From contig CAKRCD010000001.1 in NCBI GenBank assembly GCA_934307065.1, positions 1-64,000 on the forward strand: 64,000 nt of DNA. The letters run 5' to 3'. Of this stretch, positions 59,073-64,000 are shown in pieces; the stretch's first letter is position 1, and each line of letters starts with the position of its first letter. The notes under the pieces were generated by a model that was not told the DNA's origin, searched no databases, and saw only the letters and a program-made list of their open reading frames with translations. The position numbers were made by a program, and so were the translations under genes. This stretch comes from an uncultured Bariatricus sp. (GTDB lineage Bacteria; Bacillota; Clostridia; Lachnospirales; Lachnospiraceae).

Positions 59073-61397
59073 ATGGCAGACGAATTTGGTATTGGACGAG
59101 AACAGTTAATAGAACCATCTGACAAAAAGCTGGAAATTGTAGATGGGCATGCTGTAAAGGCACCCGTTGATTATCAGAACCCAGATGAATTATATAAAAG
59201 CCTGATTGAACGTATCCGGAAATATCATCCATCAGCAGATATTTCCATGGTAGAGAAGGCTTACCACATTGCGAAAAATGCGCATGAAGGCCAGAAAAGA
59301 AAGTCAGGGGAAGAATACATTATCCATCCATTATGGGTTGCCACTATATTGGCACAACTGGAAATGGACAAAGAAACCATTGTTGCAGGTATGTTACACG
59401 ATGTAGTGGAAGATACGGTTATGACCGATGAAGAAATCCGGCAAGAATTTGGTGACGAAGTTGCACTGATTGTAGACGGTGTTACCAAGCTGGGACAATT
59501 GTCTTATTCTACGGATAAGCTGGATGTACAGGCAGAGAACCTCCGTAAGATGTTTCTGGCCATGGCAAAAGATATCCGTGTCATTATTGTAAAGCTGGCT
59601 GACCGTCTGCACAATATGCGGACACTGGAATACATGAAGCCGGAGAAGCAGAAGGAAAAGGCGAAAGAAACCATGGATATCTATGCGCCGATTGCTCAAA
59701 GACTTGGTATTTCCAAGATTAAGATAGAACTGGATGACTTGGCTCTGAAGTATTCCAATCCGGAAGTGTTCTATGACCTTGTAAAGCAAGTGAATGCACG
59801 TAAGACAGAACGTGAGGCATTTATCAAGCAGATTGTAGATGAAGTTTCCAAGCATATGAAGAATGCTTCAATTGAGGCAGATGTCTATGGAAGAGTAAAG
59901 CATTTCTTTAGTATTTATAAAAAGATGGTCAATCAGGATAAAACCATTGACCAGATATATGACTTGTTTGCGGTGCGTATCATTGTAGATTCTGTACGGG
60001 ACTGTTATGCAGCCCTTGGTGTTATCCATGAAATGTACACACCAGTTCCGGGCAGATTTAAGGATTTTATTGCTATGCCGAAACCGAATATGTATCAGTC
60101 TCTGCATACGACCTTGATGAGCTCTGTGGGACAGCCGTTTGAAATCCAGATTCGTACCAAGGAGATGCACAAGACAGCGGAATACGGTATTGCGGCACAC
60201 TGGAAATACAAAGAGTCAGATGACGGCAAAAAGAGTGTAGAGACGAAAGAAGAAGAAAAGCTGAGCTGGCTCCGCCAGATTCTGGAGTGGCAGACAGATA
60301 TGTCGGACAACAAGGAGTTCATGAACCTGTTGAAAGGAGATTTGGACTTATTTGCAGAAGATGTATACTGCTTTACACCAAACGGAGATGTGAAGAACCT
60401 GCCGAATGGTTCTACACCAATCGATTTTGCCTATGCTATTCATACGGCGGTCGGTAATAAGATGGTCGGAGCAAAAGTAAACGGGAAACTGGTCAGTATT
60501 GAGTACAAAATCCAGAATGGTGATCGTATCGAAATCCTGACTTCCCAGAATTCCAAGGGACCGAGCCGTGACTGGCTGAATATCGTCAAGAGTACACAGG
60601 CAAAGAATAAAATCAATAACTGGTTTAAGAAGGAATTCAAAGAAGAGAATATTGTACGGGGAAAAGAATTGCTTTCCTCTTATTGCAGAGCCAAGAGTCT
60701 GGTACTCTCAGATTTGTTAAAGCCGAAGTATATGCAGGCAGTACAGGAAAAATATGGCTTCAAAGACTGGGATTCTACACTGGCTGCACTCGGACATGGC
60801 GGTTTAAAGGAAGGACAGATTGTCAACCGTCTGGTAGAAGAATACAGCAAAGACCATAAGAAAGAGATTACAGACGAGACGATTCTGGAAAAAGTGGCAG
60901 AGGCATCCAAGAACAAGGTGCATGTTGCCAAATCCAAGAGTGGAATCGTAGTAAAAGGAATTGACGATATGGCAGTCCGGTTCTCCAGATGTTGTAACCC
61001 GGTTCCGGGAGACGAGATTGTGGGCTTTATTACCAGAGGGCGTGGCATGTCGATTCACAGGACAGACTGTATCAATATTCTCCATCTTCCTGACGGAGAA
61101 AGAGCACGTCTGATTCCGGCAGAATGGGGCAAACCGGAAGGCGGCAGTGAAGCAGCAAGCTATCTGGCTGAAATCAAAATTTATTCACAGGACAGACAAG
61201 GACTGCTGATGGATATAACGAAGGTATTTACTGAGATGACCATTGATGTGAAATCAATGAATGTAAGAACCAGTAAGCAGGGAAAGGCTACGATTGAAAC
61301 TGGTTTTATTATAAACGGCAGGGATGAACTTGGCCGTGTAATCGAAAAACTCAGACAATTACCGGGAATCCTTGATATAGAACGAGCAGTGGGGTAA
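59073..61397 (+). CDS. relA: Bifunctional (p)ppGpp synthetase/hydrolase, RelA/SpoT family
   Basis: Long RSH enzyme of 774 residues, the normal size. Hydrolase HD domain with HPLWVATILA and the catalytic pair His109-Asp110 in LHDVVEDT; synthetase domain with GRVKHFFSIYKKM (from 273) and DLFAVRIIVD; TGS domain (about 405-465) with TPNGDVKNLPNGSTPIDFAYAIH in pieces; helical and zinc-finger region with RFSRCCNPVPGD; ACT domain (about 695-774) with DRQGLLMDITKVF. Both activities appear intact by motif. It makes and removes the alarmone of the stringent response. Start: AAGGAGGGGG precedes the ATG. The hydrolase-fold gene follows nine bases later. Confidence 0.97.
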   Translation: MADEFGIGREQLIEPSDKKLEIVDGHAVKAPVDYQNPDELYKSLIERIRKYHPSADISMVEKAYHIAKNAHEGQKRKSGEEYIIHPLWVATILAQLEMDKETIVAGMLHDVVEDTVMTDEEIRQEFGDEVALIVDGVTKLGQLSYSTDKLDVQAENLRKMFLAMAKDIRVIIVKLADRLHNMRTLEYMKPEKQKEKAKETMDIYAPIAQRLGISKIKIELDDLALKYSNPEVFYDLVKQVNARKTEREAFIKQIVDEVSKHMKNASIEADVYGRVKHFFSIYKKMVNQDKTIDQIYDLFAVRIIVDSVRDCYAALGVIHEMYTPVPGRFKDFIAMPKPNMYQSLHTTLMSSVGQPFEIQIRTKEMHKTAEYGIAAHWKYKESDDGKKSVETKEEEKLSWLRQILEWQTDMSDNKEFMNLLKGDLDLFAEDVYCFTPNGDVKNLPNGSTPIDFAYAIHTAVGNKMVGAKVNGKLVSIEYKIQNGDRIEILTSQNSKGPSRDWLNIVKSTQAKNKINNWFKKEFKEENIVRGKELLSSYCRAKSLVLSDLLKPKYMQAVQEKYGFKDWDSTLAALGHGGLKEGQIVNRLVEEYSKDHKKEITDETILEKVAEASKNKVHVAKSKSGIVVKGIDDMAVRFSRCCNPVPGDEIVGFITRGRGMSIHRTDCINILHLPDGERARLIPAEWGKPEGGSEAASYLAEIKIYSQDRQGLLMDITKVFTEMTIDVKSMNVRTSKQGKATIETGFIINGRDELGRVIEKLRQLPGILDIERAVG

Positions 61398-61405
61398 GAA
61401 CAGAG

Positions 61406-62029
61406 ATGAAGATTGAAGTATTTGTAACAGGAATTATCAGTACAAATTGCTATATTGTAAGCAATGAAGAAACAAAGGAAGCTATTATCATTGACCCGGC
61501 AGGAATGACGAAAAAGATGATAGCTTATATCGAAGAAGAAGGACTGAAATTACAGGCAATTCTTCTGACACACGGACATTTTGACCATATTATGGGAATT
61601 GATAAAACATTAGAAACTTTCGGCGAGATGCCAATCTATGTGGAAGAACATGATTTGGCACTTCTGAACAATGCAGACCAGAACGAGTCCATGGTTTATA
61701 CAACAGGATACAGTCATCCGGGCGGAAATGTGATTCATGACGGTGATGTGCTTTCTTTTATCGGACATGACTTTCAAGTAATCCATACACCGGGACATAC
61801 CGCAGGCGGAGTCTGTTTTTATGTGGCAGATGAAGGGGTACTTTTCAGTGGAGATACCTTATTCCGTTGCTCTGTGGGAAGATTTGATTTTGCTACCAGC
61901 AGCAAGGAAGATCTGATTCACTCTGTAAAAGACAAGCTGTTCTTATTGCCGGATGAAACCAATGTTTTTCCGGGACATAGTCATCCGACAACGATTGGAT
62001 ACGAAAAAGAACATAATCCATACGTGTAG
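61406..62029 (+). CDS. Metallo-beta-lactamase-fold hydrolase (GloB-like)
   Basis: Cytoplasmic hydrolase of 207 residues with the zinc motif THGHFDH (55-61), a further His in HTPGHTAGGVCFY, Asp in LFSGDTLF and the last His in FPGHSHPTTIG. This is the short glyoxalase-II-like form lacking the C-terminal substrate domain; the substrate is often a thioester but is not certain here. In Clostridia this gene commonly lies between relA and hemZ, as here, which suggests cotranscription rather than a specific function. Its stop is eight bases before the hemZ start. Confidence 0.92.
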   Translation: MKIEVFVTGIISTNCYIVSNEETKEAIIIDPAGMTKKMIAYIEEEGLKLQAILLTHGHFDHIMGIDKTLETFGEMPIYVEEHDLALLNNADQNESMVYTTGYSHPGGNVIHDGDVLSFIGHDFQVIHTPGHTAGGVCFYVADEGVLFSGDTLFRCSVGRFDFATSSKEDLIHSVKDKLFLLPDETNVFPGHSHPTTIGYEKEHNPYV

Positions 62030-62036
62030 AGAGGAT

Positions 62037-63533
62037 ATGGAGAGAATGATTTTAATCAAGTGTAAGAATGAACGATTTACCTATGATATGTATCATATTG
62101 TAAAATCATTTTTTCCCGATGCAGATATCACTCAGACAGTAGACGAAGAACAAGAATTGCTGATTACGATTTCCATCGGAAGTGATTCTTGTTTTCTCAT
62201 TTCTGAATCAGAAGAAGTATGTTTTCAAGTACTGCCGGAGGAAATTGAAACAATCGGAGAAAAGCGGGAACAAAAGCGTTATATTAACAAGAAATTATAT
62301 TGCTTTTTAAGTCAGCTTATGGGAGAAGTCCATGCCTGGGGAGATATGACAGGGGTTCGTCCTACCAAAATGATAATGGAGCAGTTAGAAGAAGGAAAAT
62401 CAGATGACGAGATTGTTGCTTACATGCAGGATGTCTATGTTGTGGAAGAAGAAAAAGCCAGGTTGGGCATAGAAATTGCAAAAAGAGAGAAGAGCCAGCT
62501 TGAAAAACTGGATTATCAGGATGGATACAGTCTGTATATCGGAATCCCATTCTGCCCGACTACCTGCAGTTATTGTTCCTTTACATCTTATCCGTTTGCA
62601 AAATGGGAAAAACGGGTAGACGAATATGTAGATGCATTACTAAAAGAATTGTCTTATATTGCAGAAGCGTCCAAAGAAAAGAAATTAAATGCAATTTATA
62701 TGGGAGGTGGCACACCCACTACTTTGAGTGCAGCCCAGATGGACTGCGTATTATCCCATTTGGAACAATATTTCGATATGGGATATTTACAAGAATATAC
62801 CGTAGAGGCGGGCAGACCGGACAGTATTACCAGAGAAAAACTGGAAGTGTTATACAAACACCATGTGGGAAGAATTTCAATTAATCCACAGACTATGCAG
62901 CAGAAAACCTTAGATTTAATCGGACGCAGACATACGGTAGGAGAGACGGTTCAGGCATTTAAACTGGCAAGAGAAATCGGGTTCGATAATATTAACATGG
63001 ATTTAATTGCAGGTCTCCCGGAAGAAACACCGGCGGATATGGCAGATACTTTAAGGCAGATTGAGAATCTTAAGCCGGATAGTTTGACAGTACACGCACT
63101 GGCGATGAAGCATGGTTCCAGACTCAGCCGGGAGCGGGCAGAAGCAGCGGTGCGACCAAATTATAAGCAAATGGCGGCAGAATTAGAAGAAATGATTCGT
63201 ATGGCTTCTGACAGTGCAAGAAATATGGGACTTCAGCCATATTATCTATACCGCCAGAAAAATATTGCAGGTAATTTTGAAAATGTGGGCTATGCGAAGG
63301 TTGACAAAGCCGGAATATACAATATACTTATTATGGAAGAAAAACAGTCCATTGTTGCTGCAGGCGCAGGAGCATCGACAAAAATTGTACTTCCATATGA
63401 AATTCCTGCTCCGGGGAGCAAGAATGGAAGGACGACGAATTTGATTCGAATAGAGAACGTCAGAGATGTGAATGAATATATCACACGAATCGACGAAATG
63501 ATAGAGCGAAAGGGAGAATGGCTATGGCGTTAA
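62037..63533 (+). CDS. hemZ: Coproporphyrinogen III oxidase-like radical SAM protein HemZ
   Basis: Radical SAM enzyme of 498 residues from the ATG at 62037 (GAGAGG just upstream; ATG at 62046 possible). An N-terminal domain of about 150 residues, present in HemZ and absent in HemN, leads to the cluster motif C173-x3-C177-x2-C180 in CPTTCSYCSF. Further family motifs are YMGGGTPTTLSAAQ, INPQTMQQKTLDLIGR and NMDLIAGLPEE. Assigned role: oxygen-independent coproporphyrinogen oxidation in haem synthesis, although many Clostridia with this gene lack the rest of that pathway, so the real substrate is uncertain. Its end overlaps the hisS start by ten bases. Confidence 0.93.
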   Translation: MERMILIKCKNERFTYDMYHIVKSFFPDADITQTVDEEQELLITISIGSDSCFLISESEEVCFQVLPEEIETIGEKREQKRYINKKLYCFLSQLMGEVHAWGDMTGVRPTKMIMEQLEEGKSDDEIVAYMQDVYVVEEEKARLGIEIAKREKSQLEKLDYQDGYSLYIGIPFCPTTCSYCSFTSYPFAKWEKRVDEYVDALLKELSYIAEASKEKKLNAIYMGGGTPTTLSAAQMDCVLSHLEQYFDMGYLQEYTVEAGRPDSITREKLEVLYKHHVGRISINPQTMQQKTLDLIGRRHTVGETVQAFKLAREIGFDNINMDLIAGLPEETPADMADTLRQIENLKPDSLTVHALAMKHGSRLSRERAEAAVRPNYKQMAAELEEMIRMASDSARNMGLQPYYLYRQKNIAGNFENVGYAKVDKAGIYNILIMEEKQSIVAAGAGASTKIVLPYEIPAPGSKNGRTTNLIRIENVRDVNEYITRIDEMIERKGEWLWR

Positions 63534-64000
63534 AGAAAAAGCCGGTTACCGGTATGAAGGACATTATGCCAAATGAAATGGAAATCCGGGATTATGTATT
63601 ACAGATGATTAAGGATACTTACAAGACTTTTGGCTTTATTTCCATTGAGACACCATGTATGGAACATATTGAAAACCTTTGCAGTAAGCAGGGCGGAGAT
63701 AATGAAAAATTAATCTTCAAAATCTTAAAGCGTGGAGAAAAGCTGAAGATTGAAGATGCGAAAGAAGAAATCGATTTAGTGGATGGGGGGCTTCGTTATG
63801 ATTTAACAGTTCCTCTTGCCAGATATTATGCAAATCATGCAAACGAATTGCCATCTCCGTTTAAAGCAATGCAGATTGGAAATGTATGGAGAGCAGACAG
63901 ACCTCAGAGAGGTCGTTTCCGCCAGTTTGTTCAGTGCGATATTGATATTCTCGGAGAACCGGGAAATCTGGCTGAAATTGAACTGATTCTTGCCACAACC
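63524..64000 (+). CDS. hisS: Histidyl-tRNA synthetase, 5' part only
   Basis: Open frame starting at the ATG at 63524, inside the end of hemZ, and running off the right edge; 159 codons are visible. The product begins MALKKKPVTGMKDIMP and includes class II synthetase motif 1-2 elements: FGFISIETPCMEHIE, the substrate loop YDLTVPLARYYANH and motif 2 IGNVWRADRPQRGRFRQFVQ, followed by DIDILGE. These belong to the HisRS catalytic core, which attaches histidine to its tRNA; the more degenerate HisZ is less likely because motif 2 is intact. The stop codon is outside the window. Confidence 0.93.
   Translation, partial: MALKKKPVTGMKDIMPNEMEIRDYVLQMIKDTYKTFGFISIETPCMEHIENLCSKQGGDNEKLIFKILKRGEKLKIEDAKEEIDLVDGGLRYDLTVPLARYYANHANELPSPFKAMQIGNVWRADRPQRGRFRQFVQCDIDILGEPGNLAEIELILATT

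Noticed and set aside
1..64000. tRNA, rRNA, intact insertion sequence or CRISPR array
   Set aside because: None was recognised on either strand by eye; short structural RNAs could have been missed without a covariance search.

Overview
The window reads as chromosomal DNA of a strictly anaerobic, spore-forming Gram-positive gut bacterium, most likely a Lachnospiraceae member (Clostridia). Reasons: moderately AT-rich sequence, consensus SigA-type promoters and AGGAGG ribosome sites; spoVT with a SigG-like promoter; a fused SecDF; hybrid-cluster protein; HemZ; BspA-like, Ig-like and Flg_new/InlB-type surface proteins; an exonuclease-adenine salvage-(p)ppGpp-HemZ-HisS gene order. The genus is not established. 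Nearly every intact gene is on the plus strand.

Layout. 1-122: 3' remnant of a phage terminase gene (minus strand). 239-10895: one tight transcription unit with a hybrid histidine kinase, a BspA-like leucine-rich surface protein, a MoxR ATPase, a DUF58 protein and a membrane transglutaminase-like protein whose catalytic Cys position is Asp. 11199-25371: a long surface/transport cluster with a lipoprotein carrying two sulfite-oxidase-like folds, an Ig-like protein with a six-Cys loop, an ABC ATPase/permease pair, a FecCD/FecB/FecE-type importer, a 1050-residue surface protein with an Shr-like domain plus another sulfite-oxidase-like fold, and a DUF364 (putative metal chelation) protein. 25533-26450: a MobA-like/ModE-like fusion under its own promoter. 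I regard 11199-26450 as the best candidate for an undescribed system: capture and import of a metal, metal complex or metallo-cofactor (molybdenum/tungsten or iron/heme).

26754-32650: metal-related genes, namely an HMA-domain protein with a MacB/FtsX-type ABC transporter, then a DUF6110-like protein and a P1B-type ATPase, both behind operator-like palindromes. 32846-37715: polyamine module (cupin-XRE regulator, PotA with a large insertion in its TOBE domain, PotB, and a PotC-PotD fusion). 37881-43399: GAF-GGDEF protein, serine acetyltransferase, a V4R sensor followed by a GGDEF protein, and hcp under a promoter with a Crp/Fnr-type palindrome at about -41.5. 43524-47115: beta-helix lipoprotein, a membrane protein, and a scar where a beheaded TetR regulator abuts the 3' end of an unrelated gene.

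47116-64000: mainly core genes: ferredoxin-type aldo/keto reductase, spoVT, a heterodimeric ABC exporter pair, a TIGR04086-like membrane protein, M18 aminopeptidase, secDF, recJ, apt, relA/spoT, a metallo-beta-lactamase-fold hydrolase, hemZ and the start of hisS (cut by the window edge). No tRNA, rRNA, intact IS element or CRISPR array was seen. All family assignments come from reading motifs by eye; no search was run.
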